Shown here: positions 12,701 through 21,996 of the stretch, piece after piece
How positions within the stretch are numbered: position 1 is the first letter of the stretch
Layout of the letters: the number at the start of each line of letters is the position of its first letter
DNA from: Liolophura sinensis
Taxonomy: Eukaryota > Mollusca > Polyplacophora > Chitonida > Chitonidae
Assembly (NCBI RefSeq): GCF_032854445.1
Contig: NC_088295.1
Location: forward strand, 50,517,385 to 50,581,384
Length of the DNA: 64,000 nt
Reading direction: 5' to 3'
Translations under genes and position numbers: made by a program
The notes under the pieces: generated by a model
Database searches by the model: none
What the model was told of the DNA's origin: nothing
Seen by the model: only the letters and a program-made list of their open reading frames with translations

Positions 12701-15700
12701 AACAAATTTCTCCCTGGAAAATTATAATTGAAAACTAAGTTAGAAATCATGCTGCAGCAAAATCTATGATAAATTTTTTGGTTTACCATTAACTCAAGAC
12801 TGTGGTTTTATTAGTCATTGAACCACACTGAAATTTAGATTACATTACCAAGTACTGCTGAAGATCAAAACTCACATGTAAACATGATCATGGCATTTTG
12901 ACTGCTTTGATACATAGAAACAGAGAGGAAAATTGGAATGTGTTTGTTTGCTTAATTGAAGAGGTGATTCCAAGACTGCTGAGCAGTTGATAAGAATGAT
13001 AAACCTTGTGCATGTTGAGTAACACTTGTGCTGTTTTTCCCTCTTTCTCTCTGACTTAGCCACTAGAACTGGGTATGTATTGGGCCCTGCCTCTAAGTTT
13101 TTACACCTCTGTATCACTTACTTTATTAGTGAAAATGAGGCATGGAATATCACTTGTAGAACAGGTATCCACATACTTGACAAATCAATGGAAACTGTTT
13201 TCATTTTGATACTGAAAGTATTTTTTTTTAAGATTAAAAGTCTTTATGAGAAGATAGTTGAGGCTTTCATGAAACTGTTAAAATGAAGTCATCTGAATTG
13301 TATGACACTGTAGATGTGTCTTATTTGTAGAGAAAAAAATGAATAAACAAAGAAGTTACTGAATCAATAAATTGTTCATATCTTCTCTAAAGCATTAATT
13401 AATTATTGCGGTCACATTTGTTGTAATGTGGGAACCTTTACAGTTAAATATTATGTACATGAAAGTGTTCAGATATGATATGTTACTGTTGTTTAGGTGT
13501 GTTGTTTCTGCTAATTTGGCTTGCCCGTTGGTATTGTCTTATTGTTATGTTGAAATGTGGATACTCCAACTATTTATTTGCCCAAACACCCATCCCCTCC
13601 TGCACTGCCAAGTTTATAATATTTTCTAAAGCAATTATAAAAGAACTTTTACAATAAGAATAAATAATATTTGTCTTTAAATTTTGTATTGTCATTCGTA
13701 AAATGGCAAATCAGATATAGAAATATTTATTTTTTAACTTAGACATGAATTTTGGTGAATTTGCATCCTGTGAAAACAACCTTATGCTAGAAGCACACAT
13801 GTTCACACATTGCTCTTATTGTCATCAAATCCCAACCCTTACTGTATCCATTTTGACCGGCTGATTTGTATTCAGTTCGTGGTGAAGTAAATCTGACATG
13901 GTGTCCTAAAATTGAAATTGTAGCACTATGTGTCATGTAGCACTATGTGTCATGTAGCATTATGTGTTATGTAGCACTATGTGTCATGTAGCACTATGTG
14001 TCATGTAGCACTATTGTTTTGTTTCCACAGTTTCTTCACAGCTGCACACGTAGCTGAGTTGTTTGATATTGATAAGCTGGCATGTTGGTTTTATGTCAGT
14101 TTCCCTTCTACCATACAGGTTAAGTGTTTATTAATATCAGTAATTTAGTTCAGGCCCATAAAGTGCACGAAGTGTTGGGGGGTGGGGATCAGGGATCCAT
14201 CCCCCAGTTTGTACCTTAGCTCTCATAGTCTTTAATATTTTTCAAGTAGTTGGCTCTGTTCACATTTACACATACTTATATTGATTGAAAAGGAATTTAA
14301 AATGAGCCACATCTATAATTGGCTGGAATAGTCCACTGGGTACATTCTGGTTACGTACCTGTAGTTAGGTTATGCCTATGTTTTAATTCTTTTTTTTTTG
14401 TTAATTTTCTTGAGAATAATAACTTGTTTATATGTTGACATTATAGTCTGTTGCACTTGTTCTCCAGTAGTGCACCAAACTTTAACATCGTACCAAGTAT
14501 TTACTTCTCCATGCAGCTTGTCAATTCTGAAGTCATGTGTTTGTCAAAACCCATCCATAGTACATTGCATGACAAGATGCTGAAGTTATGTGTTTGTCAA
14601 AACCCATCCATAGTACATTGCATGACAAGATGCTGAAGTCATGCGTTTGTCAAAAACCATCCATAGTACATTGCATGACAAGATGCTGAAGTCATGTGTT
14701 TGTCAAAACCCATCCACAGTACATTGCATGACAAGATGGTTTTGTGGTGAGAAAAGGTGGCTTAGTTTCAGTTGCACAATTTTGACCAAAAGATGTTGAA
14801 CAGTTCTTTAGTAATCAAGAAACAATTTCAGCTGCCTTTTCTTTTTTTAATTGATTTTTAATTGTGTCAGTATATCATAACTTGTAGTCCGTGACATAGA
14901 TATGGATTCGGTCACTCATGCTTGTCTTCTGATGGGCAACAAAATGTGACTATATTTGCAGTTGTTTCCTTCATTGTATACGTCTTCACCCTTGTTTTAA
15001 GCAGTCCCTAATGGGGTTTTGTTTGTTTTTGTACCTTTTTTTGTGATTGTCCATTGGGGTATATTATATCCTGCTGATATGTTTACCTGTCTACCCTAGT
15101 GGCTGCTATATTTAGACCTACGTGTATGTTGTGTATTGATCGTTGATATATGTATATGTATTGATGTCTGAACTCATCATATGAATGTTTTCACCCCGAC
15201 TCACCCTCATGGTAAAGTTGCTCATGAGATAACTGTATCTTTTTGATGATGTCTCAATTCTTGGATAGTTTTTTACATTTGCAGTAACTGCACCTATAGA
15301 TATCGTCACTCTGTTGATAACTTTGCCCTGACCATGTGTGGTGTACCCGCATGGTATCTTTAATATCATGGTAAATTTGCCCTTGCAATGACTGTTCCTT
15401 GTGGTATGTCCACCCTCATGATAATTCCACTCGAATGATATCTGGTCCTCACTGATAAATTTACTGTAGAGATAATTCCTTCATTGTAATATGTTCACCT
15501 ATTGAAAACTCCATCATACATTTACCTCTCCTGATGGTATCACCATCAACCTAAGGATAACTGTTATTCTCACCCTATTGATAACTTTACCCAAAGGATA
15601 TTTGCATGCTCCCTTGTCTTATCTTCACTTCCTTGTCATATCTTTACACTGTACCCTAATGATAACTGTTCCCTTGTGGTGCAAGTATCTTTACCCTCGT

Positions 15701-17367
15701 GATAACTTTACCCTAATGGTATCTGTTCCCTTGTGGTACAAGTATCTTCACCCTGGTGATAAATTTACCCTAATGGTATCTGTTCCCTTGTGGTACAAGT
15801 ATCTTCACCCTGGTGATAAATTTACCCTAATGGTATCTGTTCCCTTGTGGTACAAGTATCTTCACCCTGGTGATAAATTTACCCTAATGGTATCTGTTCC
15901 CTTGTGGTACAAGTATCTTCACCGTCTTGATAACTTTACCCTAATGGTATCTGTTCCCTTGTGGTACAAGTATCTTCACCGTCTTGATAACTTTACCCTA
16001 ATGGTATCTGTTCCCTTGTGGTACAAGTATCTTCACCGTCTTGATAACTTTACCCTAATGGTATCTGTTCCCTTGTGGTACAAGTATCTTCACCGTCTTG
16101 ATAACTTTACCCTAATGGTGTCTTCATCCTGGTGATAAATTTGCCAAAGGATAACTGCTCCTGTGCTAGTGATTGCTGTTTTACTTTCCTTCTTGTGATT
16201 TCTTGAACTTGCGATAACTCCATCGTTGTAGTGTGAGTAGCAAGCATTTACATTTGTGGGAACGATTCCTTACTGCTTCCTCCATTCATTTGAACTATAC
16301 CCTTGTAGTTCCTTTACTTGGTGGATAACACCATGTATCCTGGATCATGTATGCCTCAACTTCTTTGATAACTGTTCCTTGTTGTGCCTTTATTTTTAAC
16401 TGATGTTATATTTTAACCATTGAGATGTACATACATGCCCTTGTGGCATCATTGAACTGGAGGTATATTTTCCCTCATGTTGTACCTTTGAGCCCTTGTA
16501 ACCAGTGTGTTTGTTGATGATCCTTGTGTCTTCATTATCTTGACTGTTACCAGACATTATTCATCTGTTGTACTGCCAGGCGATATCCTAACTATAAACA
16601 AATTTTGATAATTAATCAAGTTAAGGTAGATTCTTCTTCAAACTGAAGGAGTGGTAAAGAGAGTGCATGTTCAACGCGGCTAGACACTGGAAGCTTGAAC
16701 ATGGTTATTACGCTGACTGTAATATACTTGATTGATATCAGTGCAGAAAAGAAATAATGGAAATGAAATTTTCTTCATTATTACCAAAGTTGCAGGTTTT
16801 GTGTGTTCGGGATTTATTTATTTATTTATTTGATTGGTGTTTTACGCCGTACTCAAGAATATTTCACTTATACGATGGCGGTCAGCATTATGGTGGGTGG
16901 AATCCGGGCAGAGCCCGGGAGAAACCCACGACCATCCGCAGGTTGCTGCAGACCTTCCCACGGACGTGTATTCGGGATTGTTCTTTCATGATCCTATTGA
17001 AGTTAATTTAGTAGTTATATGTAAATGACAGAGTTGTTTCGAAAAGTGAAGATTGATGTTCTCTTGAGGTTCTGGAAAATTGTCTTGCTCCTTGTGCTCT
17101 TGGTGGACACAGTTTCACCAGTGGCATTTGACAGAGACTTCCGTGGTCAAATGGCAATCCTATTGTGGCATGTACATGTCATCCATTGGTCGTTTCCAAG
17201 TTGTTTTCCCAGCATGTTATCCGTTCATTGCGAGTTTAGTACGAGTTATTTGTCATCGTTTAATGCTTTCTGTACAGTACATAGGTGTTACTAGTAGAAT
17301 TCTGTCAGCCTGTTTTTGTTGAAGTTTGTATGACAACAGATGACAAAATGCTGCTGTGAGATCCATC

Positions 17368-17398
<31 letters not shown>

Positions 17399-20300
17399 GG
17401 ATAGATAAATATATTATCTTATCTTCTTGTCTGATTTATAGTGTATAAAGCATGGCTCAGTAGATAGGTACTTGTAGTACATGAGGGTTTTTATAGCATG
17501 GTATACGACATTAGCAAGTGACTTATCTCGTCTTCTGGTGTGTCCACTTTTATATACCCCCCTTGTTGCATGGCATCCAAATAGTGGTACTGATGACAAT
17601 TTCCTATTTGATGTCGAGCTAGCAGGAGACAACAAGGGGGGCGAAGCAGGCGAAACCGACGCTGTACTAAAGACATCCACCCCTCTTACCCCAAAGTCAT
17701 CAGAGATCAAAGGTGTGTGGCCTAGCTCAGTCCAGCTCAACTGTTGTATCATTATACATCTGACCAGTCATTATACACCTGACCAGTCATTATACACCTG
17801 ACCAAACATTATACATCTGACCAGTCATTATACACCTGGCCAGTCATTATACACCTGGCCAATCATTATACACCTGACCAGTCATTATACACCTGACCAG
17901 TCATTATACACCTGGCCAGTCATTATACACCTGACCAGACATTATACACCTGACCAAACATTATACATCTGACCAGTCATTATACACCTGGCCAATCATT
18001 ATACACCTGACCAATCATTATACACCTGACCAGTCATTATACACCTGACCAAACATTATACATCTGACCAGTCATTATACACCTGGCCAATCATTATACA
18101 CCTGACCAATCATTATACACCTGACCAGTCATTATACACCTGACCAATCATTATACACCTGACCAAACATTATACATCTGACAAGTCATTATACACCTGA
18201 CCAATCATTATACACCTGACCAAACATTATACACCTGACCAGTCATTATACACCTGGCCAATCATTATACACCTGACCAGTCATTATACACCTGACCAAA
18301 CATTATACATCTGACCAGTCATTATACACCTGGCCAGTCATTATACACCTGGCCAATCATTATACACCTGACCAAACATTATACATCTGACCAGTCATTA
18401 TACACCTGGCCAATCATTATACACCTGACCAAACATTATACATCTGACAAGTCATTATACACCTGACCAATCATTATACACCTGACCAGACATTATACAC
18501 CTGGTCAGTCATTATACGTGTGACCAGTCATTGTACCAAATCAGCCATCAAACACTTAAGCCAGTCACTGTATTAAACCAGTCATTATACATCTGATAGA
18601 TTACTCCATCAAACCAGTCATTGTACTCAACTGTTCAATGTAAACAGGGAGTAACTATTTTCACAAGTTCCCAGCCATTGTGTATGTGTACCAAACTGTT
18701 CATTGTAAGCAGGGTGTAACCATCTTCAGATGTCATCGTGTCATACCCCTAACACTTGTATGCCATTGTGGTTTGAATTCTGTTTTTGTAATTTCATCAA
18801 TGGTATTTCATCAATGTGTTGAACTGTTGAAAAATGGTTTAATGCATATCATTCTTAAATTTATTTTAGACTTACACAAGTGTGGGGAGGGTAGAATTCC
18901 TTTTTTTTTTTTTTTTGTTGGCATTTCTTGCCGTAATTTTAAACATGTAGATAATAGCAAAATTGGCATCACGGTAATCACCCAAAATTGGCACCATGGT
19001 AATCACCCAAAACTGGCATCAGGGTAATCACCCAAAATTGGCATCAGGGTAATCACCCAACAGTGGCATCAGGGTAATCACCCAAAATTGGCATCAGGGT
19101 AATCACCCAAAATTGGCATCAGGGTAATCACCCAACAGTGGCATCACGGTAATCACCCAAAATTGGCATCATGGTAATCACCCAAAACTGGCATCAGGGT
19201 AATCACCCAACAGTGGCATCAGGGTAATCACCCAAAATTGGCATCAGGGTAATCACCCAAAATTGGCATCAGGGTAATCACCCAACAGTGGCATCAGGGT
19301 AATCACCCAAAATTGGCATCAGGGTAATCACCCAACAGTGGCATCATGGTAAACACCCAAAATTGGCATCAGGGTAATCACCCAAAATTGGCATCAGGGT
19401 AATCACCCAAAACTGGCATCAGGGTAATCACCCAAAATTGGCATCAGGGTAAACACCCAAAACTGGCATCAGGGTAATCACCCAACAGTGGCATCAGATT
19501 GCTTTCATCAAATGATACCACTGTCTAAAGGAATGTGGAGGACGAAAGGTGGGATTCGCTTCCAACTATCAGTCAGATGAAAGGTAGCTTTGTATGTGTA
19601 CAAGGTAATGTTTGTACATATGTATACATGCATACTATACATGTACATATGTACAAAAATACTGCATGTGTCCATATTTAACTTAGCTTTTGCTTATCAT
19701 CAGTACTAACCCCAGGCCATCTGAATGTATATATGCTGTCATGTTAAATAATCATCAGATGTGATCTTCAGATGTGGGCATATTATTTGATCTAGCTTAC
19801 AAAGGGTATAAAGAAGTTCCAATATGTTTTTGTTTTTTTTAATCAAGTCATCAGTGGTCTTTGTTCATAGCAACACATATTGTCACTTCACAAAGTGAGT
19901 TGTTGTGTCTTGCCTTTGTCTTGTTCACTTCTATCACCAGAAGAGATAATATTTTTACAAGTGTACATTTTTAGTAAGAAAATTTTTTTCGAAAAAGTCT
20001 TTAGTTAGTCATAGGGCAGGGGTGTTTGGTCAGAAGTTACAGACTTTCTATAGATATGGGAAGGATTAGTAAAGAAAGTTAGTGTATTAACCATTTGATC
20101 ATCCATGATGAAATGTTCTGTGCTTAAATGTGCATGAATGTTGTGTCATTTATCCTAAACCCTCTTGAGCCTCATCAGCCTGTCAATTCACATGTCACTC
20201 ATGTAGCTGTAAGTTCAATGCACTTGTACTTCATATTGGGATCTTAGTTCACATTGATATTGAAGCTTTAGGTGGCATTGCTAAATACAGTTGATCTTGG

Positions 20301-21996
20301 GGCTTTCCGTGGCTTTGTCAAATACAATAGATATTAGGGTTTGGGTGGCATTGCTAAATACAGTTGATCTTGGGGTTTTCCGTGGCATTGTCAAATACAA
20401 TAGATATTTGGGTTTGGGTGGCATTGCTAAATACAATTGATATTAGGACTTTGGATGGCATTGTCAAATACAGCTGATATTGGGTTTACATGGCACTTCC
20501 AGATACAGTTGATATTGTAACTTAAAATGGTATTGCCAAATACAGATGATGTTGGAGCTTAAGGAGACATTGCAAAATACAAATGATATTGGGATTTAGA
20601 TGGACGTATCAAATACAGTTCTTATTGGGGCTTTGAATGACATTGCCAAATACAGTTCTTATTGGGGCTTTTGGATGACATTGCTAACTACAGTTCATAT
20701 TGGGGCTTTGAATGACATTGCCAAATACAGTTCATATTGGGGCTTTCAATGACATTGCCAAATACAGTTCATATTGCTGGTTAAGAAAACATTACCAAAT
20801 ACTTTAATATTGGGACTATGGATGACTGCCATATACAATTCATAATGGGATGATCAGGTACAGGATGATGAATACAGGAAATCTTGAGAGTTGACATTGT
20901 AGGCTCTATATGGTTCTTTCTTGCTGCAGAGGCTGGATCCGTGAGGCAGAGTCCAACAAATCCCGACTGCCTGAGACAGTGGAGCTCATTGGCTGGAGCT
21001 GAAAACTACACTCCCTCTCCTGACAAGGTGAATTAGCAAGTGATGTTGAGGTGTCACAGTATTGGTATATACTATCCGTAATTTTGGTAATTATGAAAAA
21101 GATTTAAATGATGAATATAATTAAATAATGTAAAGATAAAAAATGAATGGAATACAAATGAATGACATCTGTTATCAGTCTGATGAAAATTAGCTCGCAG
21201 AAATCATTCTTCAGTTGAAGAAAAATTTTGTTCAATGTGTTTTCTTTTTCCCCAGGAGCTGAACAACAACCACCGAGGTTCTAAACTGCCTTCGTCTTCA
21301 CCTCAGTCCCCCTGCGATACAGCAGCCTTTTCTGGTTACCTTCAGCCCAAGAGTCAGGAGCTTCACAAATATCTGGAACTGATCAGTGACCCCTCAGACA
21401 CCCCCGTTATCAGTGTGCCTTCTGGGGGAGCAAGGCCCAAAAACGGCAGTTATCGCTCTCCCGATTCCCACAGCCCACCCAGATACCCCAAAACAAATTA
21501 TGCTCAAATCAGTGCCCCAGTAGTCTCGGGACAGGGTTCAGCCCTTCCCCTATCTGCATGTAAAACAGCTCCCAGTGTCAAGCAGAGCAGCAAGCCAGGA
21601 ATACATTATGCTAAGCTTGCCAGCTTTGATGGCGATGAGGTTTCTTCTGATTCTGATTTTGAGGGTCGTTCCTCGGATTCATTAGAAAATTTACCTCTCG
21701 CACCAACCCTGGCAGATAACCAAGGCAGGTTTAAACGGCCTGGATCCTTCTCACAAGTCCACCCCATGACCCCACCAATTGCCCAGTATATGATCCCAGT
21801 GTCCACCCCTAACAGCCCTGAGAGTATAAACCCCAGTGCAGCCTCAAGCACCCCTCCTGGACCCTCTGTTAGAAAAGACTATGTTAACATGGACAGAGGA
21901 GACAACTCGATCCCACCAAGCAGCACCCAGACTTCTGCCAATCCTGAGATGATGTGGGGGAGTGGTGTGCTAGATACCATGGGAACCATGTGCTGA
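573..21996 (+). CDS. ROS1: ROS1/Sevenless-like receptor tyrosine kinase, 3' part (14 exons, 5' end outside window)
   Basis: This is a single-pass receptor tyrosine kinase of the ROS1/Sevenless family. Exons: 573-714, 1523-1770, 2954-3130, 4000-4198, 4716-4817, 5494-5635, 6795-6957, 7551-7745, 8460-8557, 8900-9097, 9602-9736, 10564-10712, 20930-21027, 21256-21996. All have AG/GT borders and join in one frame to 928 codons plus stop. Visible order: fibronectin-III modules (about 1-255), transmembrane helix (about 267-289), juxtamembrane (290-357), kinase (about 358-640), tail (to 928). Kinase landmarks are GSGAFG (363-368), Lys391, Glu408, HRDLAARN (Asp490), DFG (512-514) and the activation loop YKNDYY (Tyr520/524/525). 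The loop and the DILG segment after the glycine loop are typical of ROS1. In this family the extracellular part senses a ligand (Boss for fly Sevenless, NELL2 for vertebrate ROS1). The protein is partial because its N-terminal half lies upstream. Possible cassette exon: 17626-17712. Confidence 0.93.
1523..1770 (+). CDS. ROS1: ROS1 exon: fibronectin-III module
   Basis: The acceptor follows tttgtctttcag and the donor is caag|gtacag at 1771. It encodes an FN3 module opening with [10 protein letters not shown] and ending [10 protein letters not shown], whose last strand continues in the next exon. The last four bases of this exon seed the downstream tandem array. Confidence 0.9.
1767..2146. repeat. 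26-bp minisatellite starting on a ROS1 5' splice site
   Basis: About fourteen units of caag-tacag-(g/a)atcagttgtaacactg follow each other directly. The first, 28-bp unit contains the real exon end and donor (caag|gtacag). Later units have lost one G, so they read caagtacag. The stretch from 2147 to 2640 holds only AT-rich intron sequence. Confidence 0.9.
2660..2871 (+). mobile_element. diverged SINE copy, plus orientation
   Basis: It matches the local tRNA-derived SINE from the box-B region (gtgagttcaagtcc) to the tail (ataaaacaccaattaaataaa). Many substitutions and an internal deletion/rearrangement show an old copy in a ROS1 intron. No clear target duplication was found. Confidence 0.8.
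2954..3130 (+). CDS. ROS1: ROS1 exon: FN3 end and start of the membrane-proximal FN3
   Basis: This phase 0-0 exon of 59 codons starts after cgtttag and ends at aaaaag|gtaaac. It completes one FN3 module ([17 protein letters not shown]) and begins the next ([10 protein letters not shown]). NIT is an N-glycosylation sequon. Confidence 0.92.
4000..4198 (+). CDS. ROS1: ROS1 exon: membrane-proximal FN3 module
   Basis: The acceptor is ttggagcag and the donor gtaagt at 4199. The exon encodes the second half of the last FN3, with the signature [15 protein letters not shown] and two potential N-glycosylation sequons (NNT, NET). It ends in phase 1. Confidence 0.93.
4716..4817 (+). CDS. ROS1: ROS1 exon: transmembrane helix
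   Basis: The acceptor is cacaacag and the donor gtaagt at 4818. It encodes a short acidic linker, then about 22 hydrophobic residues (core [19 protein letters not shown]). The next exon opens with the basic stop-transfer [10 protein letters not shown], which fixes the topology as extracellular N-terminus and cytoplasmic kinase. Confidence 0.93.
5494..5635 (+). CDS. ROS1: ROS1 exon: juxtamembrane segment
   Basis: The acceptor is ttctgtcag and the donor attag|gtaggt at 5636. The encoded segment, [10 protein letters not shown]...NTLYAI, aligns with the ROS1 juxtamembrane pattern (ELAELRGL...CYAI). Its last 61 nt are repeated ten times in the array that begins inside this exon. The first donor is the only one giving an open junction to the next exon (AG|T, Ser). 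Confidence 0.9.
5573..6382. repeat. 81-bp minisatellite made of the ROS1 exon tail plus its 5' splice site
   Basis: Ten near-identical 81-bp units run from 5573 to 6382. Each contains the last 61 nt of the juxtamembrane exon, the donor attag|gtaggt, and a 20-nt spacer ending in tgtctgtcag, which looks like a 3' splice site. The first unit is the real exon end. In the ROS1 frame each unit boundary reads ATT AGG TAG, a stop. Open frames across the array are in another frame and arise because 81 is 27 codons. Confidence 0.96.
6795..6957 (+). CDS. ROS1: ROS1 exon: kinase glycine loop and catalytic lysine
   Basis: The acceptor is gggttttcag and the donor ttaag|gtaaga. It encodes the pre-kinase segment [12 protein letters not shown], then [12 protein letters not shown], the ROS1-like insert [11 protein letters not shown], and VAVK with the ATP-binding lysine as the last residue. 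Confidence 0.96.
7551..7745 (+). CDS. ROS1: ROS1 exon: kinase N-lobe, helix C and hinge
   Basis: The exon starts after tgttgtag and ends at gta|gtaagt, 65 codons in phase 0. It carries the helix-C glutamate in [10 protein letters not shown] and the hinge [16 protein letters not shown], nearly the ROS1 consensus. Confidence 0.95.
7746..8459 (+). other. ROS1 intron, no additional feature seen
   Basis: This is AT-rich intron sequence between the hinge exon and the helix-E exon. I saw no coding segment, array or SINE in it. Confidence 0.7.
8460..8557 (+). CDS. ROS1: ROS1 exon: kinase helix E to the catalytic-loop histidine
   Basis: The acceptor is gtctcctag and the donor cacag|gtgagt. It encodes [23 protein letters not shown], and the junction falls inside the Arg codon of HRD. 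Confidence 0.95.
8900..9097 (+). CDS. ROS1: ROS1 exon: catalytic loop, DFG and activation loop
   Basis: The acceptor is tctgtacag and the donor tctg|gtaggc. It carries [26 protein letters not shown] and [12 protein letters not shown]. The three activation-loop tyrosines of the ROS1/ALK/insulin-receptor type are all present, so the kinase looks active. Confidence 0.97.
9602..9736 (+). CDS. ROS1: ROS1 exon: kinase C-lobe
   Basis: The acceptor is ggttaccag and the donor gactt|gtgagt. It encodes [18 protein letters not shown] and [14 protein letters not shown], the standard C-lobe of receptor tyrosine kinases. Confidence 0.96.
10051..10563. repeat. 31-bp minisatellite iterating a ROS1 3' splice site
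   Basis: Sixteen units of about 31 bp (consensus gatatgacctgt..cctgttctgtttctgta) lead directly into the exon at 10564. Each unit contains a pyrimidine tract, TAG (once CAG) and bases like the first ten of the real exon (atatgacctg), so nearly every unit is a potential acceptor. Using any upstream one would meet the in-frame TAG of the following unit. Confidence 0.95.
10564..10712 (+). CDS. ROS1: ROS1 exon: end of kinase domain
   Basis: The acceptor is ttctatag, the last of the repeat series. The donor is aatg|gtatgt. It encodes [18 protein letters not shown] and the final helix [13 protein letters not shown], then the start of the tail, ending in phase 1. Confidence 0.94.
11302..11694. repeat. 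38-bp minisatellite, about 10 units
   Basis: Units of gtggttgctgtccatggctt plus gttcagtgaccacactca repeat with very few differences, so the array is young or homogenised. It is intronic in ROS1. Confidence 0.95.
13921..14014. repeat. 17-bp minisatellite, 5 units
   Basis: The unit tagcactatgtgtcatg occurs five times plus a partial unit. Intronic. Confidence 0.95.
14528..14738. repeat. 53-bp tandem repeat, 4 units
   Basis: Units begin at 14528, 14581, 14634 and 14687 with the shared start tgaagtcatgtgtttgtcaa. Intronic. Confidence 0.95.
15658..16117. repeat. 57-bp minisatellite, 8 units, with diverged flanks
   Basis: Eight units (core ggtatctgttcccttgtggt, then acaagtatcttcaccctggt) lie within a wider zone, about 15180-16500, of older, degenerate relatives with gataac and accct motifs. 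The open frame through it reflects 57 being 19 codons. Confidence 0.93.
16813..16966 (-). mobile_element. SINE copy, truncated, minus orientation, with target-site duplication
   Basis: It is the tail and body of the local SINE in reverse, cut at the gaccttccca position. The direct repeat gtgttcggga (16803-16812) / gtattcggga (16967-16976) flanks it. Confidence 0.88.
17626..17712 (+). CDS. candidate cassette exon of ROS1 tail
   Basis: A segment with coding character, [21 protein letters not shown] and following residues to SSEIK, sits between a possible acceptor (gagctagcag, pyrimidine patch upstream) and a donor (aaag|gtgtgt). It is 87 nt, phase 1-1, exactly the phase of the junction between 10712 and 20930. 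Including it would add 29 residues to the tail without a shift. The acceptor is weak, so it may be alternative or not an exon at all. Confidence 0.4.
17750..18530. repeat. 19-bp minisatellite, about 40 units
   Basis: The unit cattatacacctgaccagt occurs about forty times with variants at ag/aa/gg positions arranged in higher-order blocks. It starts shortly after the candidate exon at 17626-17712. Confidence 0.96.
18961..19497. repeat. 25-bp minisatellite, 21 units
   Basis: The unit aattggcatcagggtaatca plus cccaa repeats 21 times, alternating between aattggc and cagtggc variants. A poly-T tract lies just upstream at about 18901-18916. Confidence 0.96.
20252..20850. repeat. degenerate tandem repeat, about 37-bp unit
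   Basis: About sixteen diverged units share the core gcattgccaaatacagttga followed by tattggggcttt. This is the oldest-looking array of the gene and ends just before the exon at 20930. Confidence 0.85.
20930..21027 (+). CDS. ROS1: ROS1 exon: cytoplasmic tail
   Basis: The acceptor is cttgctgcag and the donor acaag|gtgaat. It encodes a short Ser/Pro-containing tail segment ending ENYTPSPDK. Phases 1 and 0 match both neighbours. Confidence 0.85.
21256..21996 (+). CDS. ROS1: ROS1 terminal exon: tyrosine-rich C-terminal tail
   Basis: The acceptor is ctttttccccag and the stop is TGA at 21994-21996. It encodes 246 residues of disordered Ser/Pro-rich tail carrying spaced tyrosines: GYLQP, KYLEL, NYAQI, HYAKL, QYMIP and DYVNM (Tyr about 891). 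YVNM fits both the YxxM consensus for PI3K p85 SH2 domains and the YxN consensus for Grb2. This is a docking tail by inference from motif rules only. Confidence 0.92.
   Translation, partial: ELNNNHRGSKLPSSSPQSPCDTAAFSGYLQPKSQELHKYLELISDPSDTPVISVPSGGARPKNGSYRSPDSHSPPRYPKTNYAQISAPVVSGQGSALPLSACKTAPSVKQSSKPGIHYAKLASFDGDEVSSDSDFEGRSSDSLENLPLAPTLADNQGRFKRPGSFSQVHPMTPPIAQYMIPVSTPNSPESINPSAASSTPPGPSVRKDYVNMDRGDNSIPPSSTQTSANPEMMWGSGVLDTMGTMC

Larger units (their letters stand above)
10713..20929 (+). other. 10.2-kb ROS1 intron filled with minisatellites
   Basis: This intron separates the kinase from the C-terminal tail exons. It contains the tandem arrays listed separately, one SINE, a (TA)n tract at 17374-17398 and one possible cassette exon. 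The stretch 11700-13900 holds only AT-rich unique sequence. 19500-20250 shows a short palindromic TA/CATG-rich patch near 19616-19655 and nothing else. Confidence 0.8.

Noticed and set aside
15578-16135. 185-residue repetitive open frame
   Set aside because: The 57-bp minisatellite unit equals 19 codons, which gives an artificial open frame inside the ROS1 intron.
17750-19497. Regularly repeated arrays that could suggest CRISPR
   Set aside because: The repeats are directly adjacent without unique spacers, in an animal gene intron; they are minisatellites.
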